From Bacillota bacterium (GTDB lineage: Bacteria; Bacillota; Limnochordia; Limnochordales; Limnochordaceae), in contig PIUA01000020.1 in assembly GCA_017577405.1 (NCBI GenBank), forward strand, positions 124,001-188,000: 64,000 bases of DNA. The letters run 5' to 3'. The translations under genes were made by a program, and so were the position numbers. Numbering within the stretch: position 1 is the first letter of the stretch; the number at the start of each line of letters is the position of its first letter. Below, piece by piece: positions 15,707 through 24,700 of the stretch. A model generated the notes under the pieces. It ran no database searches. It was not told where the DNA came from and worked only from the letters and a program-made list of their open reading frames with translations.

Positions 15707-18336
15707 CAGCCTTGCCGCCCCCTCAGGACCAGCCGCTTCAGCCGGTCCAGCTCCTGAATGGCCTCCAGCGGGGTCATGCTCTCCACTTGGAGCTCCTCCA
15801 GGCGCCGCAGGGCCGCCAGGGCATGCTCGTCCACCTCAGGGGCGCCGTCGTGGGCCGTCGCCGCCTCGAAGAAGGCGAGCTGCTCCACCGCCGGCGTGGG
15901 CGCATGGGCCGCCAGGTGCTTGAGGAGCTGGCGGGCCCGCTGGATGATCTCTGGGGGCATCCCCGCCATCCGGGCCACGTTCACCCCGTAGCTCCGGTCC
16001 GTCCCGCCGGGGCGGACCTGCCGGAGGAAGACCACCCGGCCCCGGTCCTCCCGGACGGCCACGTGGAGGTTGTACGCGGCCGGCAGCCGGCCCTCAAGGG
16101 CGGTCAGCTCGTGGTAGTGGGTGGACATGAGGGTCCGGCAGCCGATCCGGTCGTGGAGGTACTCGGCGAAGGCTTGGGCCAGGGCCAGGCCGTCGTAGGT
16201 GCTGGTCCCCCGCCCCAGCTCGTCCACCACCACCAGGCTCCGCTGGGTGGCCAGGCGGGCGATCCGGGCCGCCTCCGTCATCTCCACCATGAAGGTGGAA
16301 CGGCCCCCCGCCAGATCGTCGGAAGCCCCCACCCGGGTGAAGATCCGGTCCACCAGACCGATCTCCGCCGCCTTCGCGGGAACAAAGCTCCCCATCTGGG
16401 CCATGAGGACGATGAGGGCCACCTGGCGGAGGTAGGTGGACTTCCCGGCCATGTTGGGGCCGGTGATGATCAACAGCCGCCGGTCGTCGTCCAGCTCGCA
16501 GTCGTTGGGCACGAAGGCCTCCTGCCCCGGCTGGGCCTCCACCACCGGGTGGCGGCCGGCCTCGATCCAGATCCGCCCCCGGGTGGTGATGCGGGGCCGC
16601 ACATAGCCCCGCTGCCGGGCCACTTCCGCCAGGGAGGCTAGGGCATCCAGCCGGGCCACCCGGCGGGCCGCCGCCTGAAGGGTGGCCACCTCCTGGGCGG
16701 CCCGGTCCCGGAGCTGGACAAAGAGCTCGTACTCCAGCTCCACCAGCCGCTCTTCCGCGCCCAGGACTTGGCTCTCGTGCTCCTTCAGCTCCGGGGTGAT
16801 GAACCGCTCCGCGTTGGCCAGGGTCTGGCGCCGCTGGTACTCCTCGGGCACCAGGTTCAGGTTGGGCTTGGTCACCTCAATGTAGTACCCGAACACCTTG
16901 TTGAAGCCCACTTTCAGGGACTTGATCCCTGTCCGCTCCCGCTCCCGCTGCTCCAACTCCTGGATGAAGCGCTTGCCCCCCGCGCGCAGGTCCCGCAGCC
17001 GGTCCACCTCCGGGGAGTAGCCAGGGCGGATCAGGCTCCCTTCCCGGACCGTCACCGGGGGGTCGTCCACCAAGGCCGCGTCGATGGTCTCCCGGAGCAG
17101 CTCCAGCCGGTCCAGATCCACCGCCCCGGTCCCGCCCGGCTCCTGGCTCCCGGGGAGGCTGGCGGCCAGCTCCCAGATCCGGGGCAGGCGGGCCAGGGAT
17201 CGGGCGAGGGCCACCAAGTCCCGGGCGTTGGCCGTGCCGTAGGCGATCCGTCCGGCCAGCCGCTCCAGGTCGTGCACCCCGTCCAGCTGGGTCCGGAGCT
17301 CGTAGAGCCGCTCCGGATCCTGGACCAGGGCCTCCACCCCGTCCAGCCTGGCCTCGATGGCCTGGCGGTCCCGCAGGGGCTCCAGGATCCACCGGCGCAG
17401 CAGCCGGCCGCCCATGGCGGTCACCGTCTGGTCCAGCACCTCCAGGAGGGTGCCCCGCCGGCCCCCGTCCCGGAGGTTGTGGACCAGCTCCAGAGCCCGC
17501 CGGCACTCCCGGTCCAGGATCAGCCCCGCCTCGGGGGTGTACACCCGCACGCCGGTGACGTGGCTCAGGCTGATCTTCTGAGTCTCCTGCGCATACTGGA
17601 GGGCGGCTCCAGCGGCGGCCACCGCGGCGGGCCACTCCTCCAAGCCGAAAGCCTCCAGCGAGGTGACGCCAAAGTGCTCCAGGAGCCGTTCCCGGCCGGA
17701 CTCGGGCCGGAAGGAGCGCTCGTCCAGGAGGGTGAGCGCGCCGGGACGGCCGTCGAAGAACGCGGTCAAGTGGGGGTCGCCCTCAAGGGCGGGCGGGATG
17801 AGGCACTCCGCGGGCTCCAGCCGGGCCAGCTCGTCGAGGAGGGCGCTTTCCGCCTCCTCCCCCACCAGCTGGGTGGCCCGAAAGTCGCCGGTGGAGACGT
17901 CCAGGCTGGCCAGGCCGAGGATGAGGGAACGGCCCCGGCCGTGCCTGGAGACCGCGACCAGGTAGTGGTTCTCTTTCCGCTCGAGGGAGCCCTCGACCAG
18001 GGTGCCGGGCGTCACCACCCGGGTGACCTCCCGGTGCATCACCCCGCGGCCCGGGGACCGGCCCTCCACCTGGTCACAGACGGCCACCTTGTAGCCCGCT
18101 TCCACCAGCTTCTGGAGGTACCCCTCCACCGCGTGGTAGGGGACGCCGCACATGGGGATCCGCTCGCCTCCGCCCCGGTCCCGGGAGGTGAGGACGATCT
18201 CCAGGACCCGGGAGGCGATCTCCGCGTCCTCGCCAAACATCTCGTAGAAGTCACCCAGGCGGAACATCAGGATGCAATCGGGGTACTCGGCTTTGATGGC
18301 CTCGTACTGGCGGAAGAGTGGTGTCGGTTCAGCCAC
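15706..18336 (-). CDS. mutS: DNA mismatch repair protein MutS
   Basis: This 876-residue mismatch-recognition ATPase is of normal length. The mismatch-binding Phe-x-Glu is in RLGDFYEMFGEDA near residue 30. The connector and core domains include MGGRLLRRWILEPL and KSLKVGFNKVFGYYIEVTK. The ATPase has Walker A GPNMAGKSTYLRQ near residues 626-638, VGASDDLAGGRSTFMVEM, Walker B LVVVDELGRGTSTYDG and STHYHEL. The GTG start at 18336 has CGGAGGG upstream. It is co-transcribed with mutL and lies 48 bases downstream of miaB. Confidence 0.97.
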   Translation of the reverse strand: MAEPTPLFRQYEAIKAEYPDCILMFRLGDFYEMFGEDAEIASRVLEIVLTSRDRGGGERIPMCGVPYHAVEGYLQKLVEAGYKVAVCDQVEGRSPGRGVMHREVTRVVTPGTLVEGSLERKENHYLVAVSRHGRGRSLILGLASLDVSTGDFRATQLVGEEAESALLDELARLEPAECLIPPALEGDPHLTAFFDGRPGALTLLDERSFRPESGRERLLEHFGVTSLEAFGLEEWPAAVAAAGAALQYAQETQKISLSHVTGVRVYTPEAGLILDRECRRALELVHNLRDGGRRGTLLEVLDQTVTAMGGRLLRRWILEPLRDRQAIEARLDGVEALVQDPERLYELRTQLDGVHDLERLAGRIAYGTANARDLVALARSLARLPRIWELAASLPGSQEPGGTGAVDLDRLELLRETIDAALVDDPPVTVREGSLIRPGYSPEVDRLRDLRAGGKRFIQELEQRERERTGIKSLKVGFNKVFGYYIEVTKPNLNLVPEEYQRRQTLANAERFITPELKEHESQVLGAEERLVELEYELFVQLRDRAAQEVATLQAAARRVARLDALASLAEVARQRGYVRPRITTRGRIWIEAGRHPVVEAQPGQEAFVPNDCELDDDRRLLIITGPNMAGKSTYLRQVALIVLMAQMGSFVPAKAAEIGLVDRIFTRVGASDDLAGGRSTFMVEMTEAARIARLATQRSLVVVDELGRGTSTYDGLALAQAFAEYLHDRIGCRTLMSTHYHELTALEGRLPAAYNLHVAVREDRGRVVFLRQVRPGGTDRSYGVNVARMAGMPPEIIQRARQLLKHLAAHAPTPAVEQLAFFEAATAHDGAPEVDEHALAALRRLEELQVESMTPLEAIQELDRLKRLVLRGRQG

Positions 18337-18384
18337 GGGTGACCCTCCGATCGACTGGCAGCGGGTTGGCCCCGGAGCGGGCGG

Positions 18385-19758
18385 TCAGACGGCGGCAGCC
18401 ACCCTCGAGTGGGTCAACACCCCTTCCAGGGTGAAGGTCTGGGCCCCCGTCACCGTGACCCAGGCGAACTGGCCCACCAGGGAGGGGTCGCCCGGGAAGA
18501 CCACAATCTTGTTGGTCCGGGTCCGGCCGACGAGCTTGCCCGGCTCCTTTGGGGACTCCTCCTCCACCAGGACCTCCATCTCCTGGCCGACCAGCGCCTG
18601 ATTCCGCTCCAGGGTGATCCGGTTCTGCAGATCGATGAGGCGGTAGATCCGGTCCTTGGCCACGTCCTCGGGCACCCACTGCTCCATGGGGAAGCGGGTG
18701 GCGGGGGTGCCGATCCGGGGCGAGTAGATGAAGGTAAAGGCGCCGTCGAAGCGGACCTCCTCCACCAGGCGCAGGGTCTCCTGGAAGTCCTCCTCGGTCT
18801 CGCCGGGGAAGCCGACGATCAGGTCGGTGGTGATGGCGATCCCCGGCACCGCCTCCCGGATCCGGGCGACCAGCTCCAGGTACTGCTCCCGGGTGTACTG
18901 GCGGCCCATCCGCTTCAGGGTCCGGTTGCTCCCGGCCTGGACGGGCAGGTGGAGGTGCTCGCACACCTTCTCGTTCTCGGCCAAGGCCCGGATCAGCCTG
19001 GGGGTGATGTGCTTGGGGTGGGAGGTGGTGAAGCGGATCCGCCCGATCCCCCGGACCCGGTTGACCTGGTAGAGGAGGCCGGCAAAGTCCACATCGCCCA
19101 GGTCGTTACCGTAGGCGTCGACGGTCTGGCCCAGGAGGGTGACCTCCCGGTACCCCTGGGCGGCCAGCTCCCGGATCTCGGCCAGGATCGCCTCCGGGCG
19201 CCGGCTCCGCTCCCGCCCCCGGGTGGTGGGGACGATGCAGTAGGTGCAGTGCTCGTTGCACCCGTAGATGACGGTAACGAACGCCTTAAAGGGGTTGAGC
19301 CGCTGGACGGGAAGGCCCTCCACCACGTCGCCTTCCTCATGCCAGACCTCGATCACCCGCTCGCCCGCCTCCACCCGCTGGAGAAGCTCAGGCAGCTGGT
19401 GGATGTTCATGGTGCCGAAGACCAGGTCCACGTGGGGCAGGGTCTCCGCGATCCGCTGGCGCTCCGCCCGCTGCTGGGGCATGCAGCCGCAAATGCCGAT
19501 CTTGAGCCAGGGCTTCTTGGCCTTCAGCTCCTTGAGGAGGCCGACCCGGCCGTACACCTTCCGCTCGGGATTCTCCCGCACGGAGCAGGTGTTGAAGAGG
19601 ATTAGGTCCGCCTCGTCTGTCCTGTCGGTCATGGTGTAGCCCATGTGGACCAGAAGGCCCCGCATGGTCTCGGCATCCCGCTCGTTCATCTGGCACCCGA
19701 AGGTGATGATTTGGGCCTTCCGCCCCTCACCGAGCCGAGTCGCCATTGATTGCGCCAC
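18385..19758 (-). CDS. miaB: tRNA-2-methylthio-N6-dimethylallyladenosine synthase
   Basis: This radical-SAM enzyme converts i6A37 to ms2i6A37 in tRNA. The three domains are visible: UPF0004 with TFGCQMNERDAE, FNTCSVREN and ICGCMPQQ (auxiliary cluster cysteines); the radical-SAM core with YGCNEHCTYCIVPTTRGRE; and a C-terminal TRAM domain. The start is uncertain. The frame opens at 19803, exactly at the predicted transcription start, and further starts lie at 19764 (ATG), 19758 (GTG) and 19746 (ATG). The GTG at 19758 has GGGGG at a good distance and is preferred. It heads the miaB-mutS-mutL-miaA operon. Confidence 0.93.
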   Translation of the reverse strand: MAQSMATRLGEGRKAQIITFGCQMNERDAETMRGLLVHMGYTMTDRTDEADLILFNTCSVRENPERKVYGRVGLLKELKAKKPWLKIGICGCMPQQRAERQRIAETLPHVDLVFGTMNIHQLPELLQRVEAGERVIEVWHEEGDVVEGLPVQRLNPFKAFVTVIYGCNEHCTYCIVPTTRGRERSRRPEAILAEIRELAAQGYREVTLLGQTVDAYGNDLGDVDFAGLLYQVNRVRGIGRIRFTTSHPKHITPRLIRALAENEKVCEHLHLPVQAGSNRTLKRMGRQYTREQYLELVARIREAVPGIAITTDLIVGFPGETEEDFQETLRLVEEVRFDGAFTFIYSPRIGTPATRFPMEQWVPEDVAKDRIYRLIDLQNRITLERNQALVGQEMEVLVEEESPKEPGKLVGRTRTNKIVVFPGDPSLVGQFAWVTVTGAQTFTLEGVLTHSRVAAAV

Positions 19759-19809
19759 AAGCATCACCCCCGGCCCTCTGGCCCTAGGATCCTCCCCATG
19801 CACCGCATC

Positions 19810-19818
19810 ATTATAGCA
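19810..19818 (-). promoter_or_regulatory. miaB promoter (extended -10)
   Basis: On the minus strand TGCTATAAT is a perfect extended -10 (TGnTATAAT). No convincing -35 lies 16-18 bases upstream, which extended -10 promoters tolerate. Transcription would begin near 19803. Confidence 0.65.
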
Positions 19819-19859
19819 TAGGGTCTCACAAAGCCGCCAGGCCAGCGACGGGGGCGCTC

Positions 19860-19890
19860 TTGCACCCCAGGGAGCGGTGGACTACCCTGG
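19860..19890 (+). promoter_or_regulatory. Possible promoter and operator of the response-regulator operon
   Basis: TTGCAC (19860-19865) and TACCCT (19883-19888) are separated by 17 bases and could be a weak plus-strand promoter. An inverted repeat, CCAGGG (19867-19872) and CCCTGG (19885-19890), spans the spacer and -10 and could be the binding site of the adjacent regulator. Both assignments are tentative. Confidence 0.35.
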
Positions 19891-19942
19891 AAGGGCGGAA
19901 GGTGGATCGCCCCTCCGAACCGGGACCTCCAAGGACGATGCC

Positions 19943-20665
19943 ATGGCCAAGATTCTCGTTGTGGAAGACGACTACGCCCTCGCCCGGTTGGTGGAAGCCT
20001 ACTTGATCCAGGCAGGCCACACCGTCCTGCGGGCCGAGACCGGCGAGGAAGCCCTCGCCTTGTGGGAGCAGGAGAAGCCCGATGCGCTGATCCTGGACCT
20101 GATGCTGCCCGGCATGAGCGGTGAGGAGGTCTGCCGACAGATCCGGGCCCGGTCGGCCGTGCCCATCCTGATGCTCACGGCCAAGGAGAGTGAGGATGAC
20201 CGGGTGGCCGGCTTCCGCCTGGGGGCGGATGATTACGTGGTCAAACCCTTTCTGCCGCGGGAGCTGGTGGCCCGGGTGGAGGCCCTCCTGCGCCGTGCCC
20301 ACGGTGAGTGGGGCTACCCGCCCCCCCTCAACCGGGGCCCTTTCCGAGTCGATCCCAGCGCCCGACGGGCCTGGGTGAACGGCGAGGAGGTCTTCCTGAC
20401 CCCCACCGAGTTCCGGCTGCTGGAGATCCTCCTGGAACGGTCGGGTCAAGCGGTGCCCCGTAGTGTCCTGGTTCAGGCCCTCTTCCAGGGATGGGCCGAC
20501 TCCACGGCCCTTTCGGTCCACATTCACCGCCTGCGCCAGAAGATTGAGCCCGAGCCTTCCCGTCCCCGGTACATCAAGACGGTCCATGGCGTGGGCTACC
20601 GCCTGGATGCCGATGATGGCCCCCCCAAGCCTCCCTCCGACGGCGAGACCTTCATCTTTCCTTAA
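19943..20665 (+). CDS. OmpR/PhoB-family response regulator
   Basis: This 240-residue two-component regulator has a receiver domain with acidic pocket VVEDD (9-10), phosphoacceptor Asp52 in LILDLMLPG, Thr79 in MLTAKE and Lys101 in VVKPF. A winged-helix DNA-binding domain follows from about 130 to 225, with LTPTEFRLLEILLER, LSVHIHRLRQKIE and YIKTVHGVGYRLD. The ATG at 19943 has AAGGA seven bases upstream; the longer open frame lacks a ribosome site. It starts the short plus-strand operon with an exported protein and the sensor kinase. The adjacent metal ATPase is a likely target, by inference. Confidence 0.92.
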   Translation: MAKILVVEDDYALARLVEAYLIQAGHTVLRAETGEEALALWEQEKPDALILDLMLPGMSGEEVCRQIRARSAVPILMLTAKESEDDRVAGFRLGADDYVVKPFLPRELVARVEALLRRAHGEWGYPPPLNRGPFRVDPSARRAWVNGEEVFLTPTEFRLLEILLERSGQAVPRSVLVQALFQGWADSTALSVHIHRLRQKIEPEPSRPRYIKTVHGVGYRLDADDGPPKPPSDGETFIFP

Positions 20666-20743
20666 GATCCGTTCCGCTATCCTCGAAGCAGATCAGAGGC
20701 GGGCCCGCGGGCGCCTGCCCACGGTGGCAAGGAGGGAACGACG

Positions 20744-21166
20744 GTGAACGTCCGTCTTCGCGTTCTGCTGGGGGCGGTGGTCCTGGTCGGAGCCTTGTCG
20801 GTCGCCTCCCCGATCCTGGGGGCCCAGGCGGACCTCCCGGCGGCGGATGGGCTCCCCGGCCGGGCCAGGGGCGCAGCCCTTCTTGAGCGGTGGACGAGCT
20901 TGACCGACGAGGAACGGGCCACCCTTCAGGATGCTTGGAACGATGTCTTGGAGGCCCGGGTGGCGTACCTGCGCCAGCTGGTTCAGTTGGGGTTGATCCC
21001 CGAAGCGGTGGGCGAAGCCCGGATCCAGCGGATCACGGCCTGGAAGGAGGCCGTGGGGCGCTGGGGCCCCTGGCCCTGCCTGAGGCCGGGGCGGGCTCCG
21101 GGCGCCCACCCTCGGTGGGGCCACCCTGGCCCCGGATGGGGAGGCAGGATGGGCCGGGGCCGGTAA
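20744..21166 (+). CDS. Exported small protein, DUF2680/Spy-CpxP-like
   Basis: This 140-residue protein starts at a GTG with AAGGAGG eight bases upstream. A signal peptide (VRLRVLLGAVVLVGALSVAS, cleavage near ILGAQA) is followed by a helical region, LLERWTSLTDEERATLQDAW and ARVAYLRQLVQLGLI. The LTDEE turn recalls the LTxEQ motif of CpxP/Spy/ZraP and the DUF2680 proteins of Firmicutes. The C-terminal tail is rich in Gly, Pro, Trp and His (HPRWGHPGPGWGG) and might bind metal. Its place between regulator and kinase genes suggests a periplasmic accessory to that sensor; this is inference. Confidence 0.7.
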   Translation: MNVRLRVLLGAVVLVGALSVASPILGAQADLPAADGLPGRARGAALLERWTSLTDEERATLQDAWNDVLEARVAYLRQLVQLGLIPEAVGEARIQRITAWKEAVGRWGPWPCLRPGRAPGAHPRWGHPGPGWGGRMGRGR

Positions 21167-21201
21167 GGTCCCGGCCGTTTCTCCTCAGGGAGGTGCGTGG
21201 G

Positions 21202-22647
21202 GTGGGTCGCCGTTGGAAAAGGGCTGGCCTTCGGGGCCAGCTCCTCCTGTACAGCCTGCTCATCGTCACCCTGGCCGTCGGGCTCGCCTGGGGAGGGACC
21301 CGGTATGCGCTCCACCGGGCCTTCAACGCGTACAGAACCCAGGCTGTCACAGGCCAGGTGGAAGCCACCGCCGAAGCCGCCGCCGAGCTCCTCCTCCAGG
21401 GGGGCGGCCAGGCGCGAAACCTCCTCGCCCTCTCCCGGGTCACCTCCACCCGGATCCGCTGGCTTGATGCGGATGGGACCATCCGCTTCGATACGGGCAG
21501 CCCATCAAGCCTGGGGGGCGGACCCCGGGGCCCGCTGGGCCGCTGGGGCCCGATGCGGGCCGCCCGCCTGGCTCGGGTGGAAGGAGAGGCCCTGACCCGG
21601 ACCCTGCCGGGGACCCTCGGTCAGGTGGAAGTCCGCCCGGTGGGCGTGCGAGGGGTGTTCCAGCCCCGGGACGTGGCCTTCCGGGAGGAGATCGACCGCG
21701 CCCTCCTTCTGGCCGCTCTGGCCGCCCTCGGGCTCGCGGCCGCAGCGTCCTGGGTGGGCGCCCGAGTCGTCGGCCGCCCCATCGAACGGATGAGCGAGGC
21801 GATCCGAGCCCTCCCCAGCCACCTCCCCGACCCGGTGCCCGAAGAGGGACCGGCCGAGGTGCGGAGCCTGGCCCGGGGCCTCAATGCCATGAACCGGCGG
21901 ATCCACCGCTTGGAACGGCTCCGCCGCGAGAGCCAAGGGGCGGTGGCCCACCAGCTGCGCACACCCTTGGCCGCCCTGAAAGGGTATCTGGCCGCCCTCC
22001 GCGACCAGGTGGTGCCCCCCGAGGAGGCCTTGGAGCAGATGGAGCGGGCCGTCCTTCGCCTCGACCGGCTGGCCGATGAGCTGGGACGGCTCAACCGGGC
22101 TGAGCGGCTGGAGCTGGGGCTGGCACTGGAAGGGATCGCCTGGGACCAGTTCCTGGCCCAGGCGGCTGAGGACTGGCGCCTGATGGCGGAAGGGGCAGGG
22201 GTGCGCTTAAACGTCAGCCTTCCGCCCCCGGTGACCGTCGAAGGCGATCCCGAAGCCCTGGCCGAAGCGGTGGGGAACATCGTGGAGAACGCGGTGCGCT
22301 ACACGCCCCAGGGCGGTGAGGTCGTCCTCCGCGGCGGTGCAGACGCCGCCTTCGTCTGGCTGGAGGTGGAGGACAGCGGGCCAGGCATTCCCCCAGAGGA
22401 CCGGCCCTTCATCTTTGAGCGCTTCTACCGGGGCCAGGAGGCCTCCCGGCTGGATCCCCACGGGACCGGCATCGGCCTGCCCATCGCCCGCCAGCTGATC
22501 GAAGCCCACGGCGGGACCCTGGAGTTGGCTTCGGCGGGTCCTGGCAGCCTCTTCCGCATCCGGCTGCCCCGGCGCTCCGCTCCCCGTCAGGGGACGGGCG
22601 GGGAGGTCAGGCCTCGCCCTTCCAGCCCAGGATCCGCAGGCCGTTGA
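21202..22647 (+). CDS. Membrane sensor histidine kinase (OmpR partner)
   Basis: This 481-residue kinase has two membrane helices (LLLYSLLIVTLAVGLAWGG near 13-32 and LLLAALAALGLAAAASWVG near 170-190) flanking an extracytoplasmic sensor domain of about 135 residues. A HAMP linker follows, then a HisKA domain with phospho-His250 in AVAHQLRTPLAAL. The ATPase domain has N box NIVENAVRYTP, DSGPGIPPED, FERFYRG and GTGIGLPIA. GTG 21202 is chosen over the earlier in-frame GTG 21193 because GGGAGG lies eight bases before it. Its 3' end overlaps the convergent ATPase gene by 41 bases. Confidence 0.92.
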   Translation: MGRRWKRAGLRGQLLLYSLLIVTLAVGLAWGGTRYALHRAFNAYRTQAVTGQVEATAEAAAELLLQGGGQARNLLALSRVTSTRIRWLDADGTIRFDTGSPSSLGGGPRGPLGRWGPMRAARLARVEGEALTRTLPGTLGQVEVRPVGVRGVFQPRDVAFREEIDRALLLAALAALGLAAAASWVGARVVGRPIERMSEAIRALPSHLPDPVPEEGPAEVRSLARGLNAMNRRIHRLERLRRESQGAVAHQLRTPLAALKGYLAALRDQVVPPEEALEQMERAVLRLDRLADELGRLNRAERLELGLALEGIAWDQFLAQAAEDWRLMAEGAGVRLNVSLPPPVTVEGDPEALAEAVGNIVENAVRYTPQGGEVVLRGGADAAFVWLEVEDSGPGIPPEDRPFIFERFYRGQEASRLDPHGTGIGLPIARQLIEAHGGTLELASAGPGSLFRIRLPRRSAPRQGTGGEVRPRPSSPGSAGR

Positions 22648-24574
22648 GGGCGACGAGGACCGTGCTGCCCTCGTGGCCCAGGACCCCCAAAGCCAGGGGC
22701 AGATCGGCCGTGAGGGTGAGAAGCACCAGCACGCCGATGACCCCGAAGGCAATGGCCAGGTTCTGCCGCACCCGCCGCATGGTGTGGCGGGCCAGCGCGT
22801 GCATCTCCACCAGGCCTGCGAGCCGATCGCCCATGAGGACCACATCCGCCGTCTCCAGGGCCACGTCCGTCCCGGCCGCGCCCATGGCGACGCCCACGTC
22901 GGCGGCCGCCAGGGCAGGGGCATCGTTCACCCCGTCGCCCACCATGGCCGTCCGCTTCCGGCTCTTCAGCTCCCGGATGACCGCCTGCTTCTCCTCGGGG
23001 AAGAGCTCCGCCCGAACCTGATCGAGCCCCACCTGGGCGGCGATGGCGTGGGCGACGGCGGTGTTGTCGCCGGTCAGCATGATCACATCCTGCACGCCCG
23101 CAGCCCGGAGGCGCTGGATCGCCTCGGCCGCGCCCGGTCGAACCTCATCCACCACCCCGATGAGGCCCAGGAGCTCCATCCCCGCCCCGTCGGGGGTCGT
23201 CGAGCGGCCCACCAGGACCACGGTGGTGCCCCCCTGCTCCAGACGAGCCCGCTCCGTCTCCACCCTTTCGGGCAGGGCCGCCACCCTCTGGAAGAGCCGG
23301 GGCGAGCCCACCCAGACCCACCATCCCTGAACATGGCCCCGCACCCCCAGGCCGGGCAGGGCCTCTACCTGGGTGGCCACCCCGTCCAGACCCAGCCGGT
23401 CCGCGGCGGCCACAATCGGCTGGGCCAGCGGGTGCTCCGAGACCCGCTCCACCGCCCCGGCCAAGGTGAGGAGCTCCGCCTCCCCGCCGGGGGTGAGGGG
23501 GATGACGGCGGTCACCCGGGGCTTGCCGGTGGTCAGGGTGCCCGTCTTGTCGAAGGCGATGGCCTCGATCGCTGCTGCCCGTTCCACCGCGGCGCCCCCC
23601 TTGAAGAGGAAGCCCCGCCGGGCGCCCCGGGCGATGGCCGAGAGAAAGGCGGGCGGCGCGGCCATGACCACCGCACAGGGCGAGGCGACCACCATGAGCA
23701 CCATGGCCCGGTAGAAGCTCTCCCGCAGGGGCGTCCCCCAGGCCAGGGGAAGGAGGATGGCCAGCGCCGTCATCCCCAGGACCACCCAGGCGTACCGTTG
23801 CTCCAGCTGCTCCATGCGGCTCTGGGTCTGGGCCTTCTGCTCCTGGGCTTCGGCCACCTGGCGGACGATCCGGGCCAGGGTTGTCTCCGAGGCGGGCCGG
23901 GTCACCTCCACCCAGAGGGCGCCCAGCTGGTTGAGGGTGCCGGCGAAGACCGGATCGCCGGGCCCCTTCTCCACCGGAATGGACTCGCCGGTGATGGTCG
24001 CCTGGTCCACCGCGGAGCGCCCCTCCACCACCCGGCCGTCCACGGGGATCAGCTCCCCAGGCCGGATCACCACCCGCTGGCCGGGCAGGACCTGCTCCAC
24101 AGGCAGCTCCCGCTCCTGCCCCACCTCATCCACCACCCGGGCCGTCTGGGGATGGAGCCTCATGAGGGCCTCGACCGACCGCTTGGTCCGCTCCAGGGCA
24201 TGCACCTGGAGGGCATTGCTGAGGGAGAAGAGGAAGAGGAGGCCCGCGCCTTCCATGGCCTGGCCGATGGCGGCGGCACCCAGGGCGGCCAGGACCATCA
24301 AGAGGTCCACGTCGATCACCCGGTCACGCAGCGCCCCCAAAGCCTGCCAGGTCGCCCGAAGGCCGCCGGCCAGGTAGGCCCCCACCAAAAGGGCCCCCCG
24401 GAGGGACCCGGCGGGGACCAAGGCGGCCACGCCCAGGAGGAGCAGGGCGAGGCCCGGCTCGATGAAGCGGTTGAAGCGCGCCAGGTTCAGGGAGAGGCTG
24501 GGGCGGGGCTCGGGCGGCGCCTCCCCCCGGGGAAGGCTCGCCAGACCAGGGCGGAGGACGGGATCGGCCACCAT
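22607..24574 (-). CDS. P1B-4-type heavy-metal-translocating ATPase
   Basis: This 655-residue metal pump has the full P-type machinery: actuator TGES, phosphorylated Asp342 in DKTGTLTTG, a nucleotide domain with SEHPLAQP, and VGDGVNDAPALAAADVG. The intramembrane motif is SPC (298-300), not CPC, and the last helix carries HEGST near residue 634. SPC plus HEG(G/S)T marks the P1B-4 subgroup, which exports Co, Zn, Fe(II) or related divalent ions. There is no N-terminal HMA domain, also typical of P1B-4. The ATG at 24574 has GGAGGTG six bases upstream; the frame opens earlier at 24607. It has its own promoter and converges on the kinase gene. Confidence 0.9.
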   Translation of the reverse strand: MVADPVLRPGLASLPRGEAPPEPRPSLSLNLARFNRFIEPGLALLLLGVAALVPAGSLRGALLVGAYLAGGLRATWQALGALRDRVIDVDLLMVLAALGAAAIGQAMEGAGLLFLFSLSNALQVHALERTKRSVEALMRLHPQTARVVDEVGQERELPVEQVLPGQRVVIRPGELIPVDGRVVEGRSAVDQATITGESIPVEKGPGDPVFAGTLNQLGALWVEVTRPASETTLARIVRQVAEAQEQKAQTQSRMEQLEQRYAWVVLGMTALAILLPLAWGTPLRESFYRAMVLMVVASPCAVVMAAPPAFLSAIARGARRGFLFKGGAAVERAAAIEAIAFDKTGTLTTGKPRVTAVIPLTPGGEAELLTLAGAVERVSEHPLAQPIVAAADRLGLDGVATQVEALPGLGVRGHVQGWWVWVGSPRLFQRVAALPERVETERARLEQGGTTVVLVGRSTTPDGAGMELLGLIGVVDEVRPGAAEAIQRLRAAGVQDVIMLTGDNTAVAHAIAAQVGLDQVRAELFPEEKQAVIRELKSRKRTAMVGDGVNDAPALAAADVGVAMGAAGTDVALETADVVLMGDRLAGLVEMHALARHTMRRVRQNLAIAFGVIGVLVLLTLTADLPLALGVLGHEGSTVLVALNGLRILGWKGEA

Positions 24575-24586
24575 GGACGGCACCTC

Positions 24587-24659
24587 CGTAATACTTCCTC
24601 GTTTCAAAGACTCATTCTAGATTACGAGGACATTCTACCACGGTGCCGGTCTCTGTCAA
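24587..24659 (-). promoter_or_regulatory. Promoter and repeat elements of the metal ATPase gene
   Basis: On the minus strand TTGACA (24659-24654) and TAGAAT (24637-24632) are separated by 16 bases, a strong sigma-A promoter. TAGAATG at the -10 is repeated as TAGAATG (24619-24613) 18 bases downstream. TCCTCGT (24596-24602) and ACGAGGA (24624-24630) form a 7-bp inverted repeat in the leader, and CGTAAT/ATTACG (24587-24592, 24621-24626) a second. These repeats are candidates for a metal-responsive operator. Confidence 0.65.
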
Positions 24660-24700
24660 GAGTCGGAACGGCTTCCACCGCTGGCCTGCAGCAAGGAGGG

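Noticed and set aside
19804-19942. Riboswitch or RNA gene between miaB and the response regulator
   Set aside because: The 139-base gap is accounted for by the divergent promoters and an inverted repeat. No larger conserved fold was evident.
24575-24700. Thiamine (TPP) riboswitch near thiI
   Set aside because: This gap lies downstream of thiI and carries the ATPase promoter. No TPP core sequences are visible, and the 11 bases upstream of thiI are too few.
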